NCBI GenBank assembly: GCA_046297455.1
Contig: JBKBIT010000009.1
Span: 97,619-161,618 of the forward strand
DNA length: 64,000 nucleotides
Direction of reading: 5' to 3'
Source of the DNA: ZYF759 sp046297455
GTDB taxonomy: Bacteria; Pseudomonadota; Alphaproteobacteria; Rhizobiales; Rhizobiaceae
In this document: in pieces, positions 1-9,105 of the stretch
Numbering within the stretch: position 1 is the first letter of the stretch
Layout: each line of letters opens with the position of its first letter
Translations under genes and position numbers: made by a program
The notes under the pieces: generated by a model
What the model was told of the DNA's origin: nothing
The model's database searches: none
The model's input: only the letters and a program-made list of their open reading frames with translations

Positions 1-24
1 GTCACAGATCGATGGAGAGCTCAC

Positions 25-1314
<1,290 letters not shown>

Positions 1315-1341
1315 AGCCGTCCCAACCGAGGAGACAAGACC

Positions 1342-1587
1342 ATGACCCCCGTCACACGTGTCAAGGAAAGGGCAGAGGAGCAGTCCTCCGCCATGTCCGG
1401 CGACCAGCAGGCAGCGATCCGCATGCTGGCCAACGATCTGCACCGGCTCAACCAATCGGTGATGAAGGCGGTCGACGCCGGGGTCTCGGTCGAGCTGGTG
1501 CGCTCGGCACGTCACCATGGCGGCGACGGCAACTGGGGCGATCTTCTGATCCCGGTCGTCGTCACCAACATGCGGTCGGACGGCTGA
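1342..1587 (+). CDS. Small conserved-looking protein of unknown function downstream of aceA
   Basis: An 81-residue acidic, mostly helical protein with no signal peptide, membrane segment or motif I recognise. It begins 27 bp after aceA, is preceded by a GAGGAGAC ribosome site, and is followed by a long hairpin, so it looks like the last gene of an aceA operon. Codon use matches its neighbours. A role linked to isocitrate lyase is only an inference from position. Confidence 0.75.
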   Translation: MTPVTRVKERAEEQSSAMSGDQQAAIRMLANDLHRLNQSVMKAVDAGVSVELVRSARHHGGDGNWGDLLIPVVVTNMRSDG

Positions 1588-1599
1588 TCTGATCATATG

Positions 1600-1633
1600 T
1601 TAATGCGGACCGGGAATCTTCGGTCCGCATTAA
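1600..1633 (+). terminator. Perfect 12-bp hairpin after the aceA operon
   Basis: TTAATGCGGACC at 1600-1611 pairs perfectly with GGTCCGCATTAA at 1622-1633 across a 10-nt loop. It lies 12 bp after the 81-residue gene's stop codon. The downstream tract is CCTTCTTCG, not a clean U run, so it may be a weak terminator or an mRNA 3'-end stabiliser. Confidence 0.7.
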
Positions 1634-1763
1634 CCTTCTTCGACACAATTGCTGTGCCTAACGCCCTCTCCCCAACTTGACTTAACGTCAGTTGCCTGAA
1701 ATATCCTTCTGGTTGTATTTTCGACTCGGGCGTGTGGCTCGAATGTGGCGCGTGGGGATGGCG

Positions 1764-2246
1764 ATGGAAGAGGCAGTTCGCACCGTGCCTGAAAGCGCGG
1801 CCGGGTCCCCGGTAGACCCCGCTCTGCCGTTCGTCCGCTCGAACCATGTGCTCGTGGTCAGCGGTGCACCGATCACGGCAACAGTCGTCAGCCGCATCGT
1901 GGTCATGACGGGCCTCAAATGTACCGTGGCAACACCGGCCGAGGCGGAAGCCAGCGCCTCCCCGGAAACCTATGCCGCGGTCATCATCGACGAGGATGCC
2001 GAGCTGGCGGGTCGCATAGCGACAAAAATGGCTCTCTCTCCAGACCGGCGCCCGCATTTCGTCCTGCTGGCGACGCGCGGCCCCCAATTCGATGCGGCTG
2101 GCGGCACGAGGCTGGTCGATGTCGTCATTGCCAAGCCAGTCACCGCCGAATGCCTGCAACCGATGCTGTTCGGCCTGCGCGGCAAGGACGGCGATCGGTC
2201 CTCGCCGGTCTCGCCTCTTTCCTTGCCCCCCACAGAGAGACTATAG
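1764..2246 (+). CDS. Degenerate receiver-domain (pseudo-response-regulator) protein
   Basis: About 160 residues with the order of a CheY-like receiver: strand LVVSG, helix, strand YAAVIID, a Thr in VLLAT, and a C-terminal IAKPV carrying the conserved Lys-Pro. The acidic pair that binds Mg in true receivers is replaced by Ser-Gly, while an Asp equivalent to the phospho-acceptor (VIID) is kept. It therefore looks like a phosphorylation-independent or atypical receiver with no output domain. Start is uncertain: ATG 1764 has GGGG six bases upstream, and 1743 and 1758 are alternatives. It ends 32 bp before the glutamine synthetase-like gene, so co-transcription is likely. Confidence 0.6.
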   Translation: MEEAVRTVPESAAGSPVDPALPFVRSNHVLVVSGAPITATVVSRIVVMTGLKCTVATPAEAEASASPETYAAVIIDEDAELAGRIATKMALSPDRRPHFVLLATRGPQFDAAGGTRLVDVVIAKPVTAECLQPMLFGLRGKDGDRSSPVSPLSLPPTERL

Positions 2247-2278
2247 TCGGCGCTTCCGAAACCATTTCCTGGTGATTG

Positions 2279-3709
2279 ATGCCCGAACAGAAGAAGGACG
2301 CGCGCCCCGGCCGAGCCGGTCGCACGCGCCTGCCCGCCTTCATCAAGAATTTGCGCGGCGTGAAGAACTGGAAGGAAGCCTCATCCTGGCTGGAATGGCG
2401 CGGCATCGAGGACATCGAGTGCATCGCGCCTGATCAGGCCGGTGTGGCGCGCGGCAAGATGATGCCGTCCAAGAAGTTCACCTCCAACACCTCGCTGGCG
2501 CTGCCCTCAGCCGTGTTCATGACGACGATCTCCGGCCGGTACCCGGACGACAGCGGCGATTTCACCTATCCGGAGGCGGATGGCGACCTGAAACTCCTGC
2601 CGGATCTGTCAACGCTGTGCGAAGTGCCGTGGGAAAGCGACCCGACCGCGCAGGTCATCTGCGATCTCGTGACCCAGGACGGCCAGTCGGCCGAGTTCAC
2701 CCCGCGCAACGTGCTCAAGCGGGTGGTCGAGGCCTACCGCAAGCGTGGCCTGAAGCCGATTGTCGCGCCCGAGATCGAATTCTACCTGGTCAAGAAGAAC
2801 CCCGATCCGGATTATCCGCTCGAACCGCCCATCGGGCGGTCGGGCCGGGCGATCGCCGGCGGCCAGAGCTATTCGATCGCCGGCGTCAACGAGTTCGACG
2901 AGCTGATCGACGACATCTACCATTTCTCCGAACGCCAGGGCCTGGAGATCGATACGCTCATCCATGAAGAAGGCGCCGGCCAGCTTGAGATCAATCTGCG
3001 CCACGGCGACCCGGTGGAACTCGCCGACCAGGTCTTCATGTTCAAGCGCACGATCCGCGAAGCGGCGCTCAAGCACGATACCTATGCCACCTTCATGGCC
3101 AAGCCCATCCAGGGCCAGCCGGGCTCGGCCATGCACATCCACCAGTCGATCGTCGACGCCAAGACCGGACGGAATGTCTTCACCGACGAGGATGGCGGCG
3201 AGACGCCGACCTTCCGTCATTTCGTCGGCGGCATGCAGCGGCATGTCCCCAACGCGCTGGTGATGCTCGCCCCGTATGTGAACTCCTACCGCCGACTGAC
3301 ACAAAGCGCGTCGGCGCCGGTCAACACACGCTGGGGCTATGACAACCGCACCACGGCCTTCCGCATCCCGCGCTCCGACGCCCAGGCAAGGCGCGTGGAG
3401 AACCGTATCCCGTCTTCGGATGCCAATCCCTATCTGGCGCTCGCGGCCTCGCTTGCCTGCGGCCTGATCGGGATCATCGAGAAGGTGCCCGCCGACCACC
3501 CGACGGGCGAAGCCGTCAACGAGGACGAGATCGAGCTGCCCCGCGGCCTTCTGGAGGCGGTCGAATTGTTCGAAGCCGACACCGCGCTGCGCGACATCCT
3601 CGGCAGCGCTTTCGTGTCGACCTATTCGGCGGTCAAGAAAGCCGAATTCGAGACCTTCATGGAAGTGATCAGCCCGTGGGAGCGGGAATATCTGCTTCTG
3701 AACGTCTAG
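2279..3709 (+). CDS. Glutamine synthetase family protein, PuuA-like (gamma-glutamyl-amine synthetase candidate)
   Basis: 476 residues of the class I glutamine synthetase fold. Visible motifs are APEIEFYLV, EEGAGQLEINL, the ATP-site GSAMHIHQS, NSYRR, NRTTAFRIP and ENRIPSSDANPYLA, so metal, glutamate and ATP sites look intact. Overall it resembles gamma-glutamylputrescine synthetases, which ligate glutamate to amines, more than housekeeping GlnA; no adenylylation loop is evident. ATG 2279 is preferred over TTG 2276. It faces a second, divergent glutamine synthetase-like gene ending at 3756. Substrate is unknown; an amine catabolic role is inferred. Confidence 0.85.
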   Translation: MPEQKKDARPGRAGRTRLPAFIKNLRGVKNWKEASSWLEWRGIEDIECIAPDQAGVARGKMMPSKKFTSNTSLALPSAVFMTTISGRYPDDSGDFTYPEADGDLKLLPDLSTLCEVPWESDPTAQVICDLVTQDGQSAEFTPRNVLKRVVEAYRKRGLKPIVAPEIEFYLVKKNPDPDYPLEPPIGRSGRAIAGGQSYSIAGVNEFDELIDDIYHFSERQGLEIDTLIHEEGAGQLEINLRHGDPVELADQVFMFKRTIREAALKHDTYATFMAKPIQGQPGSAMHIHQSIVDAKTGRNVFTDEDGGETPTFRHFVGGMQRHVPNALVMLAPYVNSYRRLTQSASAPVNTRWGYDNRTTAFRIPRSDAQARRVENRIPSSDANPYLALAASLACGLIGIIEKVPADHPTGEAVNEDEIELPRGLLEAVELFEADTALRDILGSAFVSTYSAVKKAEFETFMEVISPWEREYLLLNV

Positions 3710-3740
3710 AGCAAATCCTGCGAATGCTGGATTAGCTCTA
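3706..3740 (+). terminator. Hairpin between converging glutamine synthetase-like genes
   Basis: AGAGCAAATCC at 3708-3718 pairs with GGATTAGCTCT at 3729-3739 with one mismatch and a 10-nt loop, overlapping the stop codon of the + gene. No U tract follows. The flanking TCTAGAGCA resembles a short repeat common in rhizobial intergenic DNA; this resemblance is from memory. Confidence 0.5.
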
Positions 3741-3755
3741 AAGCGCGGGCGGGCC

Positions 3756-5123
3756 TCAGGCCCGCTCCAGCCCGCGCTGCACCTCCCAGTCGGTGACGAC
3801 GCGGTCGTGCTCGGATACCTCCCAGCGGGCGGCATGGACATAATGTTCCACCACCTCGTCGCCAAAGGCTGCGCGCAGGAAGTCCGACCCGGCCGCAAGG
3901 TCCGCCGCCTCGCGCAGCGTCTTGGGAATCTCGCGAACGCCCTCCGCATTGTACATGTCGCCGCGCAGTTCCGGCTCCAGCTCGAGCTTCTTCTCGATCC
4001 CGTCCAGTCCCGCCGCCAAGAGCGCCGCACAGGCGACATAGGGGTTCAGGTCGGCGCCGCCGATGCGGCATTCCACCCTGACCGCGCTCGACCCCTCGCC
4101 GCACACGCGAAAGCCTGCGGTGCGGTTGTCTGCGCTCCAGACAGCCTTGGTCGGCGCGAACATGCCGACGCAGAAGCGCTTGTAGCTGTTGACGTAGGGC
4201 GCCAGGAACAGGGTGATGTCGCGGGCATGCGCCAGCTGACCGGCGAGGAAATGCTTCATCAGCGCCGACATGCCGTGCGGGTCGGACTTGTCGACGAAGG
4301 CCGGCTTGCCGTCCAGGGTCCACAGGGACTGGTGGACATGGCTTGAAGAGCCTGCTCGGCGGTGGTCGTACTTGGCCATGAAGGTGACCGACTTGCCCAG
4401 CCGGTGGGCGATCTCCTTCGTCGCCGCCTTGGTGATGGCGTGGTTGTCGGCGGTATCCAGTGCCGCCGCGTAGCGGATATTGACCTCTTCCTGTCCGGCC
4501 TCGGCCTCGCCCTTGGTGTTTTCAACCGGGATGCCGGCGCCATAGAGCCCGTTGCGCAGCGCGCGCATCAGCGGCTCTTCCTTGGTCGTCTGGAAGATGT
4601 GGTAGTCCTCGTTATAGGCTGAGATCGCCCTGAGATCGCGGAAGCCGTCATCGCGCAGCTCTTCGTAGCTGTTGTCGAAGACGAAGAACTCGAGCTCGGT
4701 GGCCATCATCGCCGAAAAGCCCATGTCGCGGGCCCGCGCGATCTGCCGCTTCAGCATGGCGCGCGGCGAGTGCGGCACCTCCTCGTGGGTGTGGTGGTCG
4801 ATCAGGTCACACAACACCATGGCCGTGCCCTCAAGCCACGGCGTCCTACGCAGCGTGGAAAGGTCCGGCTTCATGACATAGTCGCCATAGCCCTTTTCCC
4901 AGCTGCTCGCCGCGTAGCCCGGCACCGTGTACATCTCCATGTCGGTCGCCAGCAGGTAGTTGCAGCAATGTGTTTCCTGCCAGCCGCCATTAAGGAAATG
5001 AGCAGCGTGGAAACGCTTGCCCATCAGGCGGCCCTGCATGTCGACGGCGGCCACGATCACGGTGTCTATCTCGCCGGCGGAAAAGGCCTGCGACAGCGCT
5101 TCTAGGGTCAGGTTTCCAGGCAT
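3756..5123 (-). CDS. Second glutamine synthetase family protein (putative gamma-glutamyl ligase)
   Basis: 455 residues with glutamine synthetase motifs: ATELEFFVFD, GQEEVNIRY, GSSSHVHQSL, NSYKRF, NRTAGFRV and ECRIGGADLNPYVA. The usual ATP-site GxGMH is GSSSH here, and the N-terminal beta-grasp domain is short, which sets it apart from GlnA and from the PuuA-like neighbour. It is the last gene of a - strand operon with amidohydrolase and TRAP transporter genes, 77 bp after the binding protein gene, with a stem-loop in that gap. A ligase joining glutamate to an imported amine is plausible but unproven. Confidence 0.85.
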   Translation of the reverse strand: MPGNLTLEALSQAFSAGEIDTVIVAAVDMQGRLMGKRFHAAHFLNGGWQETHCCNYLLATDMEMYTVPGYAASSWEKGYGDYVMKPDLSTLRRTPWLEGTAMVLCDLIDHHTHEEVPHSPRAMLKRQIARARDMGFSAMMATELEFFVFDNSYEELRDDGFRDLRAISAYNEDYHIFQTTKEEPLMRALRNGLYGAGIPVENTKGEAEAGQEEVNIRYAAALDTADNHAITKAATKEIAHRLGKSVTFMAKYDHRRAGSSSHVHQSLWTLDGKPAFVDKSDPHGMSALMKHFLAGQLAHARDITLFLAPYVNSYKRFCVGMFAPTKAVWSADNRTAGFRVCGEGSSAVRVECRIGGADLNPYVACAALLAAGLDGIEKKLELEPELRGDMYNAEGVREIPKTLREAADLAAGSDFLRAAFGDEVVEHYVHAARWEVSEHDRVVTDWEVQRGLERA

Positions 5124-5154
5124 CTGTTGGTTCTCTCAAGGGGACGACGAGCAT

Positions 5155-5182
5155 CCGCCCCGGCCCTTCAAGACCGGGGCGG
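5155..5182 (-). promoter_or_regulatory. Stem-loop between dctP and the glutamine synthetase-like gene
   Basis: CCGCCCCGG at 5155-5163 pairs perfectly with CCGGGGCGG at 5174-5182 over a 10-nt loop. It sits just after the binding protein stop codon inside an operon, without a U tract. Such hairpins typically protect the 3' end of the abundant binding-protein mRNA. Confidence 0.6.
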
Positions 5183-5200
5183 CAGGTTCATGCCGCGGGC

Positions 5201-6241
5201 TTAGCCGTAGCGGTACGGCCGGCCGGCACGATCCATGGCCGCGTTGTAGTCGCGGAAGATCTGCACGACCTTGGCCTTGGTCTCAGACTCGTCGGCGATC
5301 TCCTGCCAGAAATCGCGTGCCGCCGTCTCCACCTCGGCCCACTCGGAATCCGGGATCGAGGTCAGCTCAAGCTTGTCGCCCTCGGTGCGCAGACGTGCCT
5401 CGCCGGCCCAGTACCAGTGCTGGCGATAGTAGTGCGACTGCTCGAAGCAGGTGGCCATCAGGTTCTGCAGGTGCTCGGGCAGCTCGTTCCAGCGATCCAT
5501 GTTAGCGAAGAAATGCCCGATCCAGGCGCCCGAGATGTTGTTGGTCAGGAAGTGCGAGCAGATATCGGCCCAGCCCACCTCGTAGGCCTCGGTGATGCCG
5601 CACCAGGCGACGCCGTCGATTTCGCCGGTCTGCATTGCGATCTCGACATCTTCCCACGGCACAGTCACCGGCACCACGCCGAACTGCGACAGGAAGCGGC
5701 CGGCGGTCGGGAAGGTGAAGACGCGGATGCCCTGAAGGTCGGAGAGGCTGTTGATCGCCTTCGTTGTGATGAAGTGACAGGGATCCCAAGCGCCTGCCGA
5801 GATGTGCTTGACGCCGACGGCAGAGTATTCCTCGTCCCAGATCTCGTTCAGGCCCCAGTCGTTGAAAAGCGCCGGCACGTCCAGCGAGTAGCGGCTGGCA
5901 AACGGGAAGTAGCCGCCGAACACGGTCACCTCGGTCGGCGACATCATGGAATCGTCGTCCGACTGCACCGCGTCGATCGTGCCGCGCTGCATGGCCTGGA
6001 AGAGCTCTTCCGTGGGCACCAGCTGATCGGCATAGAACAGGTCGATCTGCATTTCGTCGCCGGCAATGGCGTTGAACATGTCGATCGCGGGCTTGGCGAC
6101 CTGAGCGCCAAGCGAAGCGCCGGCATAGGTCTGCAGGCGCCAGCGGATGGTCGACTGCGCGTGAACGGCCGGCGCGGCCAGTGCGCTGGCGCCCGCGGCA
6201 ACGGCGCCGGCGGTCAGAAATTTGCGTCGTGTTGTCTTCAT
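5201..6241 (-). CDS. dctP: TRAP transporter solute-binding protein, Tat-exported
   Basis: 346 residues of the DctP family, the periplasmic receptor delivering substrate to the DctQM permease. The N-terminus has a twin-arginine signal (TTRRKFLTAGA, then ALAAPAVHA cleavage region). The ATG at 6241 is chosen because AGGAG precedes it and the signal peptide then begins at residue 1; an ATG 42 bases further upstream would bury the signal. The mature protein has the FPTAGRFLSQFG and EIDGVAWCG segments typical of the family. The ligand cannot be read from sequence; the neighbours suggest a nitrogenous compound. Confidence 0.92.
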   Translation of the reverse strand: MKTTRRKFLTAGAVAAGASALAAPAVHAQSTIRWRLQTYAGASLGAQVAKPAIDMFNAIAGDEMQIDLFYADQLVPTEELFQAMQRGTIDAVQSDDDSMMSPTEVTVFGGYFPFASRYSLDVPALFNDWGLNEIWDEEYSAVGVKHISAGAWDPCHFITTKAINSLSDLQGIRVFTFPTAGRFLSQFGVVPVTVPWEDVEIAMQTGEIDGVAWCGITEAYEVGWADICSHFLTNNISGAWIGHFFANMDRWNELPEHLQNLMATCFEQSHYYRQHWYWAGEARLRTEGDKLELTSIPDSEWAEVETAARDFWQEIADESETKAKVVQIFRDYNAAMDRAGRPYRYG

Positions 6242-6307
6242 CGTCTTGTCTCCTGTGTTCCGGTTTCCGAAAGGGTCATTCATCGGGCGCGTTGGCCGCG
6301 CCTTCTG

Positions 6308-7633
6308 TCATCGATAAAGCGTCTCCGGCAGCCAGAGCGCGATCTGCGGGAACATCATCACCAGTGCCAGCCCCAGTATCATCACCCCGACAAAGGGCAC
6401 GATCGACCTGTAGATGTCCATCAGCGAGACCTCGGGCGGCGCCATGGCCCGCATCAGGAACAGATTGTAGCCGAAGGGCGGGGTCATGTAGGCGATCTGG
6501 CAGGTGATCGTGTAGAGCACGCCGTACCAGATCAGGTCGAAATCCAGCGCCGCCACGATCGGCACGTAGAGCGGCGCGACGATCACCAGCATGGCCGTGT
6601 CGTCCATGAACGTGCCCATCAGGATGAAGGAAAGCTGCATCAGGATCAAAACGTGCCAGCGGTTCAGGCCCAGATCCTCAAGGAACAGCGCGCGCACGAA
6701 GTCGACCGCGCGCAGCCCGTCGAAGACGGCGCCGAAGGCGAGCGCCGCCAGGATGATCCACATGAACATGCAGGTGATCGCCAGCGTGCGCTTGGTGCAT
6801 TCCTCGAACACTTTCCAGGTCATGCGCCCCTTCAACACCGAGGCGATGAAGGCGGCCAGCGCGCCGATGACCGAGCTTTCGACCAGCCGCGTGTAGCCCA
6901 TGATGAAGGGCACCATCATCACCAGGAAGATGCCGAGCGGCATCAGCCCGGCCTGCAGCAGCCTGAACTTTTCAGCGCGGGTCACCATGGCCCGCTCTTC
7001 CTTCGACAGCACCGGACCGAGCGCCGGATTGATGCGGCAGCGCAGCCAGATATAGAGGATGAAGAGCGCCGCCATCATCAGACCGGGCAGGATGCCCGCC
7101 AGCCACAATTGCCCGACCGGCTGGCGTGCGATCATCGCGTAGAGCACCATGACGACCGATGGCGGCACGAGGATTCCGAGCGAGGAGCCCGCCTGGATGA
7201 CGCCGGTTACCATGCGCTTGTCGTAATTGCGCTTCAGCAGTTCCGGCAGCGCAATGGTGGCACCGATCGCCATGCCGGCCACCGACAGGCCGTTCATCGC
7301 CGAGATCAGCACCATCAGCAGGATCGTGCCGATGGCAAGCCCGCCCGGCACCGGCCCGAACCACACATGGAACATGCGGTAGAGGTCGTCTGCCAGGCGG
7401 CTTTCCGACAGCACGTAGCCCATGAAGATGAACATCGGCAGCGTCATCAGCGGGAACCAGTTCATCAGCTTGATGGTCTGCGCGAAGGCGAGGTCGTAGC
7501 CGCCGCGTTCACCCCACAGAAGCAGTGCCGCCACCACGGCCACGAAGCCGATCACGCCGAACATGCGCTGGCCGGTCAGCATCATGGCCATCAGCGAGCC
7601 GAACATCACCAGGGCGATATATTCGTAGCCCAT
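6308..7633 (-). CDS. dctM: TRAP transporter large permease subunit
   Basis: 441 residues of the DctM family, about 12 hydrophobic segments, forming the sodium-coupled translocation channel in the inner membrane. Family features include the PMFIFMGYVLSESRL, GSSLGILVPPSVVMV and MTPPFGYNLFLMR segments. Its start codon overlaps the dctQ stop by one base, which indicates translational coupling. It is followed 66 bp later by the binding-protein gene. Confidence 0.95.
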   Translation of the reverse strand: MGYEYIALVMFGSLMAMMLTGQRMFGVIGFVAVVAALLLWGERGGYDLAFAQTIKLMNWFPLMTLPMFIFMGYVLSESRLADDLYRMFHVWFGPVPGGLAIGTILLMVLISAMNGLSVAGMAIGATIALPELLKRNYDKRMVTGVIQAGSSLGILVPPSVVMVLYAMIARQPVGQLWLAGILPGLMMAALFILYIWLRCRINPALGPVLSKEERAMVTRAEKFRLLQAGLMPLGIFLVMMVPFIMGYTRLVESSVIGALAAFIASVLKGRMTWKVFEECTKRTLAITCMFMWIILAALAFGAVFDGLRAVDFVRALFLEDLGLNRWHVLILMQLSFILMGTFMDDTAMLVIVAPLYVPIVAALDFDLIWYGVLYTITCQIAYMTPPFGYNLFLMRAMAPPEVSLMDIYRSIVPFVGVMILGLALVMMFPQIALWLPETLYR

Positions 7634-8139
7634 CAGATTTCACGCCCTCTCAGTTTGGCGATGTCACGGATCAGGAAGGCGGTGCACTGCAGGATCATCA
7701 GCGTGATGCCGACGCACATGACGATCTTGACCGGCGCCATGTAGGGCCGCCACAGGCCGCGCCGGCGCTCGCCATATTCCAGCGAGTAGATGGTCGAATC
7801 GATGCCGCCCCACAGCAGGACGCCGAGATAGAATATGAGCGCGAAGACCGTGATCGCGTCGACAGCGGCCTTGGTCGTGTCGGACCAGCGTCCGTAGAGC
7901 AGGTCCATGCGCACCGCCGAGCCGAGCTGCATCGCATAGGCGCCGCCGAGCATGAAATAGCCCATCAGGATGAACTGGGCCATCTCGTCGGTCCACACCT
8001 GGGGGTGCCAGCCGGCGCGCGCGATCGAGCCCCACAGAAGCACACTCATCAGCGCAAAGAGAAGGAACATGGCCAGCCGGCCGAAGAGAAAATTGACCCG
8101 CTCGACGAAGCGCACATAGGCGATCAGGAAGCCCGGCAT
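7633..8139 (-). CDS. dctQ: TRAP transporter small permease subunit
   Basis: 168 residues with four predicted membrane helices, matching the DctQ family that pairs with DctM. ATG 8139 is chosen because GGAGG lies six bases upstream; an ATG at 8154 also exists. Either start lies inside the 3' end of the preceding amidohydrolase gene, so the two genes overlap by at least 16 bp and are probably translationally coupled. Confidence 0.92.
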   Translation of the reverse strand: MPGFLIAYVRFVERVNFLFGRLAMFLLFALMSVLLWGSIARAGWHPQVWTDEMAQFILMGYFMLGGAYAMQLGSAVRMDLLYGRWSDTTKAAVDAITVFALIFYLGVLLWGGIDSTIYSLEYGERRRGLWRPYMAPVKIVMCVGITLMILQCTAFLIRDIAKLRGREI

Positions 8140-8981
8140 GGCGCGCCTCCGCATCGTTCGATCGCCGCGTTGAGAATAGGCGCGAGAAGCGCCGCCATCG
8201 CGTCCTGTGCAGCCTCATCCGAGATGAGATCGTTCCTGATCTCCAGCATCGCATTGGTCAGGCCATAGGGCGTGGCGTGGAGCTTCAGCGTATGGGTCAC
8301 ATGATCGGCCGCCGAATAGGGCTCGTTCAGCCGTGTCACCAGCCCGCTCCTTTCGGCGCCTTTCACGATCGCCGAGGCGAGCGCCGGATCGGCATCGTGG
8401 ATGACGCCGAACTCCACCTCGCGGCGCCTGCCCTCATAGACCGGCGTGAAGGAATGAACCGTAATGACGATCGGCCTTCGCCCCAGCGCCAGTTGAAACG
8501 CCAACTCGGTCATCAGGCTGGCGTGAAACGGCGTGTAGAGCGCCAGCGTGCGCGCTGCCCGCGCTTCCGCCGTCAGAAGGCAGTTGCCCGGTATGTCGTG
8601 GAGCTCAGAACGCACCGGCATCGCGCCGGGCAGGTCGGGCGCGCGGTTCAGGTCGTAGATCAGCCGCGACAGCGGCGCATGCACCAGCACCGCCCCGCCA
8701 AGTGCCGGCGCCATCCTCGATGCCAGACCTCTGGCAAGACCGAGCGCGCCCGGATCCCAGGCGATGTGTTCGCCCATGACGCCCGGCGCAAGGCCGAGAT
8801 CGGCCCAAGGATCGGACAGGGAGTTGGAAGCGTGCTCGCAAACGACCACCAGGCCGGCGCCGGTGCGTGCCGAACTGCCAAGCGGCTTGCCGCCGGCATC
8901 CCAGCGCTCGACAATGGCCGGCCAAACGCGAGGCGCCTCGCGCTCAGTCGGCACTGTCGGCTGCGGCGTCATTACGCTCAT
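8124..8981 (-). CDS. N-formylglutamate amidohydrolase family protein
   Basis: 285 residues of the N-formylglutamate amidohydrolase (HutG-type) family, zinc-dependent hydrolases that cut N-acyl amide bonds. Signature segments seen are VVVCEHASN near residue 46, WDPGA near 74, SRLIYDLNR and VITVHSFTPVY. There are no other histidine utilisation genes nearby, so a hut role is doubtful. It is the first gene of an operon with TRAP transporter and glutamine synthetase-like genes, which suggests it hydrolyses an imported or gamma-glutamylated amide. That substrate assignment is inference. Confidence 0.85.
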   Translation of the reverse strand: MSVMTPQPTVPTEREAPRVWPAIVERWDAGGKPLGSSARTGAGLVVVCEHASNSLSDPWADLGLAPGVMGEHIAWDPGALGLARGLASRMAPALGGAVLVHAPLSRLIYDLNRAPDLPGAMPVRSELHDIPGNCLLTAEARAARTLALYTPFHASLMTELAFQLALGRRPIVITVHSFTPVYEGRRREVEFGVIHDADPALASAIVKGAERSGLVTRLNEPYSAADHVTHTLKLHATPYGLTNAMLEIRNDLISDEAAQDAMAALLAPILNAAIERCGGAPCRAS

Positions 8982-9040
8982 CTGCCAGATCCACCCTCAC
9001 CCCGAACCGGATGGCCCAGCCTCTTTCACCGGGCCTCGAC

Positions 9041-9099
9041 TTGTCAAGATTATTCCAAGGTGGAATGCTCTGTTACAAATTCGACAAATGGCGGAGGGG
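9041..9099. promoter_or_regulatory. Divergent control region with palindromic operator for the RpiR regulator
   Basis: Between the divergent amidohydrolase operon (start 8981) and rpiR-type gene (start 9106) lies ATTCCA (9052-9057), AGG, TGGAAT (9061-9066), a perfect inverted repeat with a 3-bp spacer. TTGTCA at 9041-9046 and TTACAAAT at 9073-9080 are possible promoter pieces. GGAGGGGA at 9092-9099 is the ribosome site for the regulator. RpiR proteins usually bind such A/T-flanked palindromes; assignment is inferred from position. Confidence 0.55.
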
Positions 9100-9105
9100 A
9101 GCGGG

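Noticed and set aside
5417..7744. 775-codon open frame antisense to dctP and dctM
   Set aside because: His/Arg/Asp-rich shadow with no domain; the TRAP genes opposite are clear.
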